In this document: positions 11,100 to 21,415 of the stretch, piece by piece
Numbering within the stretch: the stretch's first letter is position 1
Layout of the letters: each line of letters begins with the position of its first letter
Assembly: GCF_947179515.1 (NCBI RefSeq)
Contig: NC_067487.1
Location: 38,082,266-38,146,265 of the forward strand
Direction of reading: 5' to 3'
DNA: 64,000 nucleotides
DNA from: Apodemus sylvaticus
Taxonomy: Eukaryota > Chordata > Mammalia > Rodentia > Muridae
Notes under the pieces: generated by a model
What the model saw: only the letters and a program-made list of their open reading frames with translations
Database searches by the model: none
Told to the model about the DNA's origin: nothing
Position numbers and translations under genes: made by a program

Positions 11100-12165
11100 T
11101 TATTCTGAAACAAACAAAAGGAGGGAAGAATCATCCACAAGCAGAAATGCCCAAGTGAGGAGGCTTCAAACCCAAATGGAAGGGGAGAAGAAGAAACCAC
11201 AAGAGGTGAAAGCAGGGAGGGACCTAGGTGGGACAGGGGAGGAGAAGCAGAAAAGAAAACCAGGATCAGATTTGGTGTGGAGGGGACAGGACAGAAGCCC
11301 AGAGGGCCAAGAGAATAAATGGAAATAGGCAGCCTTGAATGGGAAGTGGGGGACCCCCTAGAAAGTACCAGAGACCTGGGAGGTAAGATACTCTCAGGAC
11401 TCATTGGGTGTGACCATAGCCAAAATGCCCAACAGTGGGGGAAGAGAACTCGAAGAGTCCACCTCCAGTAGATAGACAGGGCCTCAAGTAGAGGGACAGG
11501 GTTACTCACCTACATTCAAAATTCCTGATCCACAATTGTTCCCATCTAAAAGATTTGCAGGGACAAAAATGGAGAAGAGACTGAAGGAAAGGAAGTCCAG
11601 CGACCAGCCCAACTTGGGATCCATCTCATGCTGGGTAGGGTGAGCACCAAGGCCTGACACTATTATTGATGATATGATGTGCTTACAGACAGGAGACTAG
11701 TATGGCTGTCCTCTAAGAAGCCCTACCAGGAGCTGACTGAGACAGATGCAGACACACGCAACCATTGCACTCAGGATATGGACCTGTAAGGTTGAATGAG
11801 GGGAAGGATTGAAGAAGCTGAAAAGGAGAGTGATTCCATAGGAAGACCAGAAGTCTCAATGAACCCAGACTCCAGGGAGAGCGCAGAGACTGAGCCACCA
11901 ACCAGGAGTATACAGAGGCTGGTCCAAGGCCCCTGGCACATACATAGCAGACAGAGGTCTACCTGGTCTGGTCACAGTAGAAGATGTGCTTAATCCTTGA
12001 GAGACTTGAGGCCCCAGGAAAGGGGGAGGCCTGGTGTGGGGAGAGCACCCTCTTGGAGGCAAAAGGGAGGAGGAGTGGGATGAACTGTGAGAGGGGGCAA
12101 AGGAACTGAGGGAGGGCAATGACTGGAATATAAATAAATAAAATAATTTAAATTAAAAAATTCTT
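11100..12165 (+). mobile_element. Truncated L1 3' end (3'UTR), sense
   Basis: About 1.06 kb of continuous rodent L1 3'UTR with a polypurine-rich proximal part, ACAATTGTTCCCATCTAAAAG, GCCTGACACTATTATTGATG, CATACATAGCAGACAGAGGTC, and the end TGGAATATAAATAAATAAAATAA. It is the most complete 3'UTR of this type here and serves as the ruler for the interrupted copy at 22-26.8 kb. It carries no ORF2. Confidence 0.8.
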
Positions 12166-12169
12166 TCCC

Positions 12170-13450
12170 TAGCTATCTCTAAGACAACCTCACAGTTCTC
12201 TGATAGATTTCTTGGGGTTCCTGAAAGAAGACTTGGAGATTTAGAAAGGTCTTTCTGACTCACTCATTCATTTAAAAAAAAAAAAAGGCTGATGAAATCT
12301 CTTAGTCATATGACATTTCTGTTATCTACCCAGAGCCCTAATTTCAACCTCCAGCACCATCAATGAAAAATAGTGTGGGCCAGGAATGCCATTCTGAAGG
12401 TGACAGGACTTGGACAGGAAGGCCTGGAGGACCGGGCATCATCCCTTGAGTGCGCCAACACGCCATATAATGATTTTCTTTTCCATTACTCTGTTTTCCT
12501 TCCTTGAGTCAGCACTTTACTCTATATCTTATTCTGTATTTCAAAACACATGATAAAGAGGACCTGAACAGTTGAACAAACAGCTCAAAGGTTACACAAT
12601 CAAAGGCAGAACTCAGACCATGAAACAAGTTTCTACAATAAACCACCAAACCCCAACAGGCTGCAAACACCACCAAGCAAGGCAAAGTCCTCAGTCAAAA
12701 TCAGATTCGTTGAAAGAAAGCAGTTTTGGAATCAAGACTAAATAACTGTGCTCTCCCAGAAATGTACAAGCACCCCGCCCTTGAATGGCTTAGACAACCC
12801 TAAGCACAGCCCTGCCACACACCCAGCATATTGTCCAGCTTTTCCTTTTCACAATCACTTGAGCATACAGAATGTTCTTACTTTATCCTTTTGTTTCTTT
12901 AATCACTACTTTGAACTCTTTTTAGTCAACTTTGTCCCCATGACACAATGCTTCGCAATTAATATTTATTGAACTAACTAAAACCCCTATTGGAGGCTGC
13001 CCTATTAAATACAGACTTTCAAAAACACTGCATATAAGCAGGAAGACCTTCTTATATGAATACAGATTAAGCTGGGGAAACTACTTCATAAGAGATTCAT
13101 ACAGCAAATTGATATTTAAGATGTACATTTTAAGTGTAATGTTTTGGTTATAGTATTCTAGTAACAGATGTCAATATTTTAGGCCTCCATCTTGTTATTT
13201 TTAAGTAATTCTTTATGGTCACTGCCTGTCCTTAATCATTGAAGATATATTTTATTTTAACTAGTTGCTTGGGGAGTAAGTGTGTGTAGGTTCAGGTATC
13301 CATCAGCATGTCAGATATCCCAGAGCTGGAGTCACAAGCAATTGTAAGTTGCCTGAAATAGGTGCTAGGAGCTGGCCTTGAGTCCTCTGTAAGAGCTCTC
13401 AAAGGACTCACTCTCCTCTCATGCTCTCAGACCCCCTCCCACCTCTCCAG
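12170..13450. other. Intergenic stretch left of the full-length L1
   Basis: No gene or strong repeat is recognised. The bases just before 13453 give the pre-insertion context of the large L1: together with 20103 onward they form the empty target site. Confidence 0.4.
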
Positions 13451-13452
13451 CA

Positions 13453-13470
13453 CTCTGCCCTTTTATTCTT
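13453..13470. repeat. Target-site duplication, L1 3' side
   Basis: CTCTGCCCTTTTATTCTT, 18 bp, identical to 20085-20102. Homology ends exactly at the L1 A-tail (T-run from 13471). Outer bases differ between the copies (A at 13452 against C at 20084). Confidence 0.95.
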
Positions 13471-13735
13471 TTTTTTTTTTGTCTTTTTTTTTATTTGATA
13501 TAATTTATTTACATTTCAAATGATTTCCCCTTTTCTAGCCCCCCCCCCACTCCCCGAAAGTCCCGTAAGCCCCCTTCTCTTCCCCTGTCCTCCCTCCCAC
13601 CCCTTCCCAGTTCCCCGTTCTGGTTTTGCCAAATACTGTTTCACTGAGTCTTTCCAGAACCAGGGACCACTCCTGCTTTCTTCTTGTATCTCATTTGATG
13701 TGTGGATTATGTTTTGGGTATTCCAGTTTTCTAGG
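13471..13735 (-). other. L1 3'UTR and A-tail
   Basis: In the element's sense the order is the ORF2 stop, then a G-rich polypurine tract (seen as a C run at 13541-13550), then ATTTGAAATGTAAATAAAT, AATAAA and about 22 A residues broken by GAC. The G-rich tract is a conserved hallmark of rodent L1 3'UTRs. Confidence 0.85.
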
Positions 13736-16700
13736 TTAATAACCACTTATTAGTGAGTGCATACCATGATTCACCTTTTGAGTCTGGGTTACCTCACTTA
13801 GTATGATATTCTCTAGCTCCATCCATTTGCCTAAGAATTTCATGAATTCATTGTTTCTAATGGCTGAATAGTACTCCATTGTGTAGATATACCACATTTT
13901 TTGTATCCACTCTTCTGTTGAGGGATACCTGGGTTCTTTCCAGCATCTGGCAATTAAAAATAGGGCTGCTATGAACATAGTAGAGCATGTATCCTTATTA
14001 CATGGTGGGGAATCCTCTGGGTATATGCCCAGGAGTGGTATAGCAGGATCTTCTGGAAGTGAGGTGCCCAGTTTTCGGAGGAACCGCCAGACTGCTTTCC
14101 AGAGTGGTTGTACCAATTTGCAACCCCACCAGCAGTGGAGGAGTGTTCCTCTTTCTCCGCACCCTCTCCAACACCTGCTGTCTCCTGAATTTTTAATCTT
14201 AGCCATTCTGACTGGTGTAAGATGAAATCTTAGGGTTGTTTTGATTTGCATTTCCCTAATGACTAATGAAGTGGAGCATTTTTTAAGATGCTTCTCCGCC
14301 ATCCGAAGTTCTTCAGGTGAGAATTCTTTGTTTAACTCTGTACCCCATTTTTTAATAGGGTTGTTTGGTTTTCTGGAGTCTAACTTCTTGAGTTCTTTAT
14401 ATATATTGGATATTAGCCCTCTATCTGATGTAGGATTGGTGAAGATCTTTTCCCAATTTGTTGGTTGCCGATCTGTCCTCTTGATGGTGTCCTTTGCCTT
14501 ACAGAAACTCTGTAACCTTATGAGGTCCCATTTGTCAATTCTTGCTCTTAGAGTATACGCTATTGGTGTTCTGTTCAGAAACTTTCTCCCTGTACCGATG
14601 TCCTCAAGGGTCTTCCCCAGTTTCTTTTCTATTAGCTTCAGAGTGTCTGGCTTTATGTGGAGGTCCTTGATCCATTTGGATTTGAGCTTAGTACAAGGAG
14701 ACAAGGATGGATCAATTCGCATTCTTCTGCATGCTGACCTCCAGTTGAACCAGCACCATTTGTTGAAAAGGCTATCTTTTTTCCATTGGATGTTTTCAGC
14801 CTCTTTGTCGAGGATCAAGTGGCCATAGGTGTGTGGGTTCATTTCTGGATCTTCAATCCTGTTCCATTGATCCTCCTGCCTGTCACTGTACCAATACCAT
14901 GCAGTTTTTAACACTATTGCTCTGTAGTATTGCTTGAGGTCAGGGATACTGATTCCCCCAGATTTTCTTTTGTTGCTGAGAATAGTTTTAGCTATCCTGG
15001 GTTTTTTGTTGTTCCAGATGAATTTGATAATTGCTCTTTCTAACTCTGTGAAGAATTGAGTTGGGATTTTGATGGGTATTGCATTGAATCTGTATAGTGC
15101 TTTAGGCAAAATGGCCATTTTAACTATATTGATTCTACCGATCCATGAGCATGGGAGGTTTTCCCATTTTTTGAGGTCTTCTTCCATTTCCTTCTTCAGA
15201 GTCTTGAAGTTCTTGCCATACAGATCTTTCGCATGTTTGGTAAGAGTCACCCCAAGATACTTTATACTGTTTGTGGCTATTGTGAAGGGGGTCATTTCCC
15301 TAATTTCTTTCTCAGCCTGCTTATCCTTTGAGTATAGGAAGGCCACTGATTTGCTTGAGTTGATTTTGTAACCTGCCACTTTGCTGAAGTTGTTTATCAG
15401 CTGTAGGAGCTCTCTAGTGGAGTTCTTTGGGTCACTTAGGTAGACGATCATGTCGTCTGCAAATAATGATAGTTTGACTTCCTCCTTTCCAATTTGTATC
15501 CCTTTGACCTCCTTATGTTGTCGAATTGCCCGAGCTAGTACCTCAAGTACAATATTGAAAAGATAAGGAGAAAGGGGGCAGCCTTGTCTGGTCCCTGATT
15601 TCAGTGGGATTGCTTCAAGTTTCTCTCCGTTTAGTTTGATGCTGGCTACCGGTTTGCTGTATATTGCTTTTACTATGTTTAGGTATGGGCCTTGAATTCC
15701 TGTTCTCTCCAAGACTTTAAGCATGAAAGGATGCTGAATTTTGTCAAATGCTTTTTCAGCATCCAATGAAATGACCATGTGGTTTTGTTCTTTGAGTTTG
15801 TTTATGTAGTGGATTGTATTGATGGATTTCCGTATATTGAACCAACCCTGCATTCCCGGGATAAAGCCTACTTGATCATGGTGGATGATCGTTTTGATGT
15901 GTTCTTGGATTCGGTTGGCAAGAATTTTGTTGAGTATTTTTGCATCGATGTTCATAAGGAAAATTGGTCTGAAGTTCTCTTTCTTTGTTGGATCTTTGTG
16001 TGGCTTTGGTATCAGCGTAATTGTGGCTTCGTAGAAGGAATTGGGTAGTGTTCCTTCTGTTTCTATTTTGTGGAATAGTTTGAAGAGTATTGGTGTTAAC
16101 TCTTCTTTGAATGTCTGGTAGAATTCTGCACTGAAACCATCTGGTCCTGTGCTTTTTTTGGTTGGAAGACTTTCTATGACTCCTTCTATTTCTTTAGGCT
16201 TTATGGGACTGTTTAGATGGTCTAGTTGGTCCTGATTTAATTTTGGTATTTGGTATCTGTCAAGGAAATTGTCCATTTCCTCCAGATTCTCCAGTTGTGT
16301 TGAGTACAGGCTCTTGTAGTAGGATCTGATGATTTTTTGGATTTCCTCAGTTTCCGTTGTTATGTCTCCCTTTTCATTTCTAAGTTTGTTAATTTGGATA
16401 CTTTCCCTGTGCCCTTTGGTCAGTCTGGCTAAGGGTTTATCTATCTTGTTGATTTTCTCAAAGAACCAGCTCCTAGTTTTGTTGATTTTTTGTATGGTTC
16501 TCTTTGTTTCTACTTGATTGATTTCGGCCCTGAGTTTGATGATTTCCTGCCTTCTACTCCTCCTGGGTGAAATAGCTTCTTTTTGTTCTAGGGCTTTCAG
16601 GTGTGTCATTAAGTTGGTAATGTATGCTCTCTCCATTTTCTTTTTGGAGGCACTCAGGGCTATGAGTTTTCCTCTTAGCACTGCTTTCATTGTGTCCCAT

Positions 16701-17560
16701 AGATTTGGGTATGTTGTGTTTTCATTTTCATTGTGTTCTAAAAAGTCTTTAATTTCTTTCTTTATTTCTTCCTTGACCAAGGTGTCATTGAGTAGAGTAT
16801 TGTTCAATTTCCACGTGTATGTGGGTTTTCTGTTGTTTCTGTTGCTATTGAAGACCACTTTTATTCCATAGTGATCAGATAGGAGGCATGGGATTAGTTC
16901 TATCTTTTTATATTTGTTGAGGTCTGTCTTGTGACCAATTATATGGTCGATTTTGGAGAAGGTACCATGAGGTGCTGAAAAAAAGGTATATTCTTTTGTT
17001 TTAGGATAGAATGTTCTATATATATCAGTTAAATCTAATTGGTCCAAAGCTTCAATTAGTTTCATTGTGTCCTTGTTTAGTTTCTGTTTTCCTGATCGGT
17101 CCATTGAGGAAAGTGCAGTGTTGAAGTCACCCACAATTATTGTGTTAGGTGCAATGTGTGCTTTGAGTTTTAATAAAGTTTCTTTTATGAAAGAGGGTGC
17201 CCTTGCATTTGGAGCATAGATGTTCAGGATTGAGAGTTCTTCTTGTTGTATTTTTCCTTTGACCAGCAAGAAGTGTCCCTCAGAGTCTCTTTTGATGACT
17301 TTGGGTTGAAAGTCAATTTTATCTGATATTAAAATGGCTACTCCAGCTTGTTTCCTGAGACCATTTGCTTGTAAAATTGTCTTCCAGCCTTTTACTCTAA
17401 GGTAGTGTTTGTCTTTGACCCTGAGGTGTGTTTCCTGTAAGCAGCAAAATGTAGGGTCCTGTTTACGTATCCAGTCAGTTAGTCTGTGTCTTTTTATTGG
17501 GGCATTGAGTCCATTGATGTTAAGAGATATTAAGGAATAGTGATTGTTACTTCCTATCAT
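13736..17560 (-). CDS. L1 ORF2 protein: endonuclease and reverse transcriptase
   Basis: An intact 1274-residue frame, close to the usual rodent ORF2 length. The N-terminal apurinic-like endonuclease keeps N14, E43 (LQETHL), D145 and N147 (GDFN), D205 (SKIDHI) and H230 (LLSDH), all at canonical positions. The reverse transcriptase follows, with RQGCPLSPYLFN and the active site F700-A-D702-D703. The C-terminal Cys/His motif C-x3-C-x7-H-C-x3-C is at about 1130-1147. The protein nicks target DNA and primes reverse transcription of the L1 RNA (target-primed reverse transcription) on its own RNA or, occasionally, on cellular mRNAs. The first in-frame ATG (17560) is preceded by an in-frame stop six codons upstream, which supports this start. 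No frameshift or nonsense codon is present. Activity is inferred, not shown, and ORF1 of this copy is broken. Confidence 0.95.
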   Translation of the reverse strand: MIGSNNHYSLISLNINGLNAPIKRHRLTDWIRKQDPTFCCLQETHLRVKDKHYLRVKGWKTILQANGLRKQAGVAILISDKIDFQPKVIKRDSEGHFLLVKGKIQQEELSILNIYAPNARAPSFIKETLLKLKAHIAPNTIIVGDFNTALSSMDRSGKQKLNKDTMKLIEALDQLDLTDIYRTFYPKTKEYTFFSAPHGTFSKIDHIIGHKTDLNKYKKIELIPCLLSDHYGIKVVFNSNRNNRKPTYTWKLNNTLLNDTLVKEEIKKEIKDFLEHNENENTTYPNLWDTMKAVLRGKLIALSASKKKMERAYITNLMTHLKALEQKEAISPRRSRRQEIIKLRAEINQVETKRTIQKINKTRSWFFEKINKIDKPLARLTKGHRESIQINKLRNEKGDITTETEEIQKIIRSYYKSLYSTQLENLEEMDNFLDRYQIPKLNQDQLDHLNSPIKPKEIEGVIESLPTKKSTGPDGFSAEFYQTFKEELTPILFKLFHKIETEGTLPNSFYEATITLIPKPHKDPTKKENFRPIFLMNIDAKILNKILANRIQEHIKTIIHHDQVGFIPGMQGWFNIRKSINTIHYINKLKEQNHMVISLDAEKAFDKIQHPFMLKVLERTGIQGPYLNIVKAIYSKPVASIKLNGEKLEAIPLKSGTRQGCPLSPYLFNIVLEVLARAIRQHKEVKGIQIGKEEVKLSLFADDMIVYLSDPKNSTRELLQLINNFSKVAGYKINSSKSVAFLYSKDKQAEKEIREMTPFTIATNSIKYLGVTLTKHAKDLYGKNFKTLKKEMEEDLKKWENLPCSWIGRINIVKMAILPKALYRFNAIPIKIPTQFFTELERAIIKFIWNNKKPRIAKTILSNKRKSGGISIPDLKQYYRAIVLKTAWYWYSDRQEDQWNRIEDPEMNPHTYGHLILDKEAENIQWKKDSLFNKWCWFNWRSACRRMRIDPSLSPCTKLKSKWIKDLHIKPDTLKLIEKKLGKTLEDIGTGRKFLNRTPIAYTLRARIDKWDLIRLQSFCKAKDTIKRTDRQPTNWEKIFTNPTSDRGLISNIYKELKKLDSRKPNNPIKKWGTELNKEFSPEELRMAEKHLKKCSTSLVIREMQIKTTLRFHLTPVRMAKIKNSGDSRCWRGCGERGTLLHCWWGCKLVQPLWKAVWRFLRKLGTSLPEDPAIPLLGIYPEDSPPCNKDTCSTMFIAALFLIARCWKEPRYPSTEEWIQKMWYIYTMEYYSAIRNNEFMKFLGKWMELENIILSEVTQTQKVNHGMHSLISGY

Positions 17561-17619
17561 TTTTGACGTTATTTTTTAAATTTGATTGCTTAACTTCTTT
17601 TGGGTTTGATGAAAGGTTA

Positions 17620-18879
17620 CTATCTTGCTTTTTTCAGGGTGGAGTTTCCCTCCTTGTATTGGTGTTGTCCTCCTATTATCCTTTTTAGGGCTGGGTTTGT
17701 GGATAGATATTGGGTGAACTTGGTTTTGTCGTGAAATATCTTAGTTTCTCCATCTATGGTGATTGAGAGTTTTGCTGGATATAGTAGTTTTGGTTGGCAT
17801 TTGTGTTCTCTTAGAGTCTGCATGAGATCTGCCCAGGACCTTCTAGCCTTCATAGTCTCAGGTGAAAAGTCTGCTGTGATTCTGATAGGTCTTCCTTTAT
17901 ATGTTACTTGGCCTTTTTCTCTTACTGCCTTTAGTATTCTTTCTTTGTTTAGAACATTTGGTGTTTTGATTATTATGTGACGGGAAGTATTTCTGTTCTG
18001 GTCCAGTCTGTTTGGAGTTCTGTAGGCTTCTTGTATATTCATGGGCATCTCTCTCTTTAGGTTAGGGAAGTTTTCTTCCATAATTTTATTGAAGATATTT
18101 GCTGGCCCTTTAAGTTGTAAATCTTCACTCTCATCTATGCCTATAATCCTTAGGTTTGGTCTTCTCATTGTGTCCTGGATTTCCTGGATATTTTGGGTTA
18201 CAAGCTTTTTGCACTTTGCATTTTCTTTAACTGTTGAGTCCATGGTTTCTATGGAATCTTCAGCATCTGAGATTCTTTCTTCTATCTCTTGTATTCTGTT
18301 GTTGATATTTGCATCTCTGTCCCCTGATTTCTTCCCAAGGCTTTCTATCTCCAAAGTTGTCTCCCTTTGAGTTTTCTTAGTTGTTTCTACTTCTGATTTT
18401 AGATCCTGGATGGTTTTGCTTAGCTCCTTCCCTTGCATGTTTGTGTTTTCCTGTAATTCTTTAAGAGATTTTTGTGTTTCCTCTTTCATGAGCTCAGCCT
18501 GTTGACCAAAGTTCTCCTGTATTTCTTTAAGAGATTTTTGTGTTTCGTCTTTCATGACCTCAGCCTGTTAAGCAAAGTTCTCCTGTATTTCTTTAAGTGT
18601 TTTTTGCATTTCCTCCTTGTTGGCTTTTGTATTCTCCTGGATTTCTTTCAATGATTTTTGTGTTTCCCTTGCAAGGGCTTCTAACTTTTGATCCATTTTC
18701 TCCTGAATGTCCTTCATGTGTTCCTGTACCAGCATCATGACCAGTGATTTTAAATCCAAATCTTGTTTTACTGGTGTGATGGGGTATCCAGGACTTGCTG
18801 GTAGAGGAGAATTTGGTTCAGATGTTGCCATATTGCCTTGATTTCTGTTAGTGACGTTTCTGCGTTTGCCTTTTGCCAT
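17620..18879 (-). pseudogene. L1 ORF1 (RNA-binding chaperone), one in-frame nonsense codon
   Basis: Frame of 420 codons. Codons 1-103 (18879-18571) start MAKGKRRNVTNRNQ and enter a coiled coil of repeats of the form ETQKSLKEIQEN. Codon 104 (18568-18570) is TAA, and the same frame then stays open for 315 codons to a TAG at 17620. ORF1p normally forms trimers through the coiled coil, binds L1 RNA and supplies nucleic-acid chaperone activity through an RRM and a C-terminal domain. These are visible downstream (RIIGIDESED; the basic end YPAKLSITIDGETKIF). In the adjacent repeat unit the equivalent codon is CAA (Gln), so the stop looks like a single C-to-T change. A Met codon five codons downstream of the stop opens the remaining 311 residues. 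Confidence 0.93.
18455..18660 (-). repeat. 66-bp tandem repeats in the ORF1 coiled-coil region
   Basis: The TTTCTTTAAG-type block recurs at 18461, 18527 and 18593, a spacing of exactly 66 bp (22 codons). A fourth, more diverged copy lies 54 bp on. This is the length-polymorphic region known in rodent L1 ORF1. The nonsense codon lies inside one unit. Confidence 0.9.
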
Positions 18880-20084
18880 CTAGCTCTCACTGGTGTTACT
18901 TGGTCTTGTCAGTGCTGGACTCACCAGTGCAAGCTGCCACTTCCCCGTTGGCCTCTGGTGCACAGCTTACACTGTGCACTGCCTATAGACAGGGTGCTGT
19001 TGTCCAGGCTGTTCAGATCCCGAAGCAGGCACCTGAAGGCTCCCGCTGGGGCCCGCAGGATTTATTGGAGCACACTGACTTCTCCCAGCTGGCCGCCCGG
19101 AAGCCCCCACTAGCCTCTTGAGGGACCTGGAGATGTGGCGGCCACCCAGGCTGATCTGAAGCGGAGAGAGTTGAGCTGGGGGCTTCTGCCTGAGGCCTTG
19201 CCCCAGATTGTGTCTGTGGACCAGATGGAGCCCGTGTGCACCCCCAGGGAGCTCCGAAGGTGAATGTTGCTGTGACCTCCCCTGTGCTCCGCTCACTCCG
19301 CTGGGCAGCCGATTTCCCCAACCGGGCTGGCGCACACTAGGTTAGCCTTGTCGCCTGGGCCCTGAGTCCAGGCAAACGCCTGGGAGGCCAAGGTCCGAGC
19401 AAAGTTCCCCTAGGGCTATGTCTGTTATTTGGGTCCGCCAGGTGACCCGGATGGCGGGCGTGCGCGTCCGCGCTCCCCGAAAGCACCGGGAGAGTCTGTT
19501 GTGCTAATAACCTCCTGGGCGGGTTGACACACAGATGGCCCACCAATTCGCCCAGTTCTTGGGGTCAGTCCTGTGCCTTTTGGGGCCTAGACCCCCCTTT
19601 TGTTAGCCTCAGGCTATGCTTGTTAGCAGTCTCTGCCCTCCCGAGCACTCTGGCTCCTGTAGGCAAAATGGCGGCGCGTGCACCGGCCGGGGCAAAAAAA
19701 AAAAAAAACTCCTGGCTGGGTTGGCGCCCCACTGGCCACTCGAACAGCCCAGGGCCTGGGTGCAGGCCAATGCCCGTCTGGCTCAGACCCCTGCGGTGTT
19801 GGGCCTAGGATTATGTTTGTGTACCTCAGTCTGACCGATCTCTGGAGCCCGGGATCAAGATGGCGGTGAGTCTCTCCTGACTGGCGGGCAGCCGAGTTCT
19901 GAAGTGGCTTCCGTGCAGCGAAAGGCTCCGCAGAACCGCAGTTGCTTGCCGCCCGGCTGGTCAGCGAAGGTCAGTGGTCGTGGGCGCAGGGCCTAACTGG
20001 ACCCTGTGTCGCCTTGGTTCCACCGCTGATGGCCCTTCAGCTGGAGCAGCCACTGCTACCGCCGCCGCCGCCGCCGCCGCCGCC
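18880..20084 (-). promoter_or_regulatory. L1 5'UTR / internal promoter
   Basis: CpG- and GC-rich block in otherwise AT-rich surroundings, beginning at the element's 5' end with a (GGC)n run (20060-20084 as GCC). On the plus strand it contains AAAATGGCGGCG (19665-19676) and AAGATGGCGG (19857-19866), both YY1-type motifs in antisense to the L1. It is expected to drive L1 transcription leftwards. Any antisense output would run toward Ptger4. No long ORF of its own is credible. Confidence 0.8.
20060..20084. repeat. (GCC)n at the L1 5' end
   Basis: Eight consecutive GCC units form the extreme 5' end of the L1 and directly abut the target duplication. Confidence 0.9.
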
Positions 20085-20102
20085 CTCTGCCCTTTTATTC
20101 TT
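20085..20102. repeat. Target-site duplication, L1 5' side
   Basis: Identical 18-bp partner of 13453-13470. It marks the original empty site. Confidence 0.95.
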
Positions 20103-21250
20103 ACACCAGAAAGAGCTAACATGACTGGGAAGTAGCAACTGCCCCCTTCTACTCAATACACATAAAAATATGTCAGCTCAGAACACATAAATGTGAACAT
20201 CTTTCACATTTGAAATGTTTAGTCATAATTTCTACTCTAAGGTTGAATGGCTGTTTCCCTGACAACCTAGACTGAGAAGAAAACTGAAGATAGTTCCTGC
20301 AGCAGCTTCAGCTTCAGTCAGTGATCCTACGTTACTGAGTTATCTCTACACTCGTGGCCCTGAAACAAAAAGACAGGGTTCCAGACCACCACCTCAAAGC
20401 ACACCACCACAAACTCTGTCATTGTTTAAGTGAAGAACTGAGGGTAAGGGAAAGCATTAATACACATACCCCTCTGCTTTCAGCCCTTCTGCACGTGAGA
20501 ATGCACTACAAGACCTTGGCAACTGGACTGCTGTGTTTTCATTGCTTCTCTGTTTCATTGTCTTTAATTTCCAAGATGATGAGGGGAGCGGAGTCTGCTG
20601 AAAGGGTAGAATGAGCATCAGAACAAAAAAGGCAGCCAAGATATCATTAGAGCAGCTCGCAGCTTAGTCAATGATGTACAACTTGCCAGCCTAAGATGAG
20701 GCAGCTAAAGGAACACACCATAGTTGTAGAGCATAGTTTACTTCAGGCCATAACATTTGCTTTGTAAGTAGAACCATCTCAAAAGCAAACAGCCCAAAGG
20801 CAATGAAAACAGAATCAAAAGTTGGTTCAAACAGCATGGACATTCAGAAATGACACACTGTCCCCTTCTACTTTGTCACTCGGAAGATCTCAGAGTTCAT
20901 AGCTGAGCAATGATGGCACTCACAAAATACTTATACAAGTATTTTGTGACATCTCAACGCACAGTGAATTTCTCTCTAGAAATCAGTGCCTGTCTTTCAA
21001 AGAAACTCAATTTCCAATGATCCTGTTCTGTCTAGCATCACACCACTGTCCTTCCCATTCAGTGGCTTCTCCCACAGCCTCCCTGTCTCTAACTACAGCC
21101 ACATGGTATCTGACAACATCTTCTGGTTCTGCAGGCACCAGGTGCACACCAGAGGCACATAGAAATATGTAGACAAGACAAATTTTTTAAAACAATGAGT
21201 AAAATATTTTTAATACAGTGTGCTTAAAACACAGATTTTAAATATTTAAA
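20103..21250. other. Intergenic stretch, no gene seen
   Basis: Unique-looking sequence. It contains a compact perfect hairpin at 20920-20949 (reported as a finding). No exon-like ORF. Confidence 0.4.
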
Positions 21251-21251
21251 A

Positions 21252-21415
21252 TAGAGTTAAAAGATGTCTCAACAGTTAAGAACATCCGTTGCTCTTCCAG
21301 AGGACCTGGGTTCAGTTCCCAGCCCTCATCTAACAGTTCACCATAATCTGTAACTCCATCCAAGAGAATTCAATACCTTCCTCTGACCTCCAAAGATACA
21401 CTTTTTTAAAAAAAA
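21252..21415 (+). mobile_element. B3-type SINE
   Basis: AAGATGTCTCAACAGTTAAGAACATCCGTTGCTCTTCCAGAGGACCTGGGTTCAGTTCCCAG is the classic B2/B3 5' half (A and B boxes), followed by CTTCCTCTGACCTCC and an A/T tail. Confidence 0.85.

Larger units (their letters stand above)
13471..20084 (-). mobile_element. Full-length rat L1 (LINE-1) retrotransposon
   Basis: The element is 6614 bp on the minus strand. From its 5' end it has a GGC-repeat start, a CpG-rich 5'UTR of about 1.2 kb (18880-20084), ORF1 (17620-18879, one nonsense codon), a 57-bp spacer, ORF2 (13736-17560, intact), and a short 3'UTR. The 3'UTR includes a G-rich polypurine tract (13541-13552 on the other strand) and AATAAA just before an interrupted A-tail. 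An identical 18-bp target duplication flanks it. Full length, a perfect duplication and an open 1274-codon ORF2 all point to a young copy. It lies about 37.5 kb upstream of the Ptger4 promoter and antisense to that gene. Confidence 0.97.

Noticed and set aside
13971..18879. Many plus-strand frames of 60-195 codons across the L1
   Set aside because: Antisense shadows of the intact ORF2 and of ORF1.
18967..19834. Frames of 70-120 codons in the L1 5'UTR
   Set aside because: GC-rich L1 leader without known coding function in rodents.
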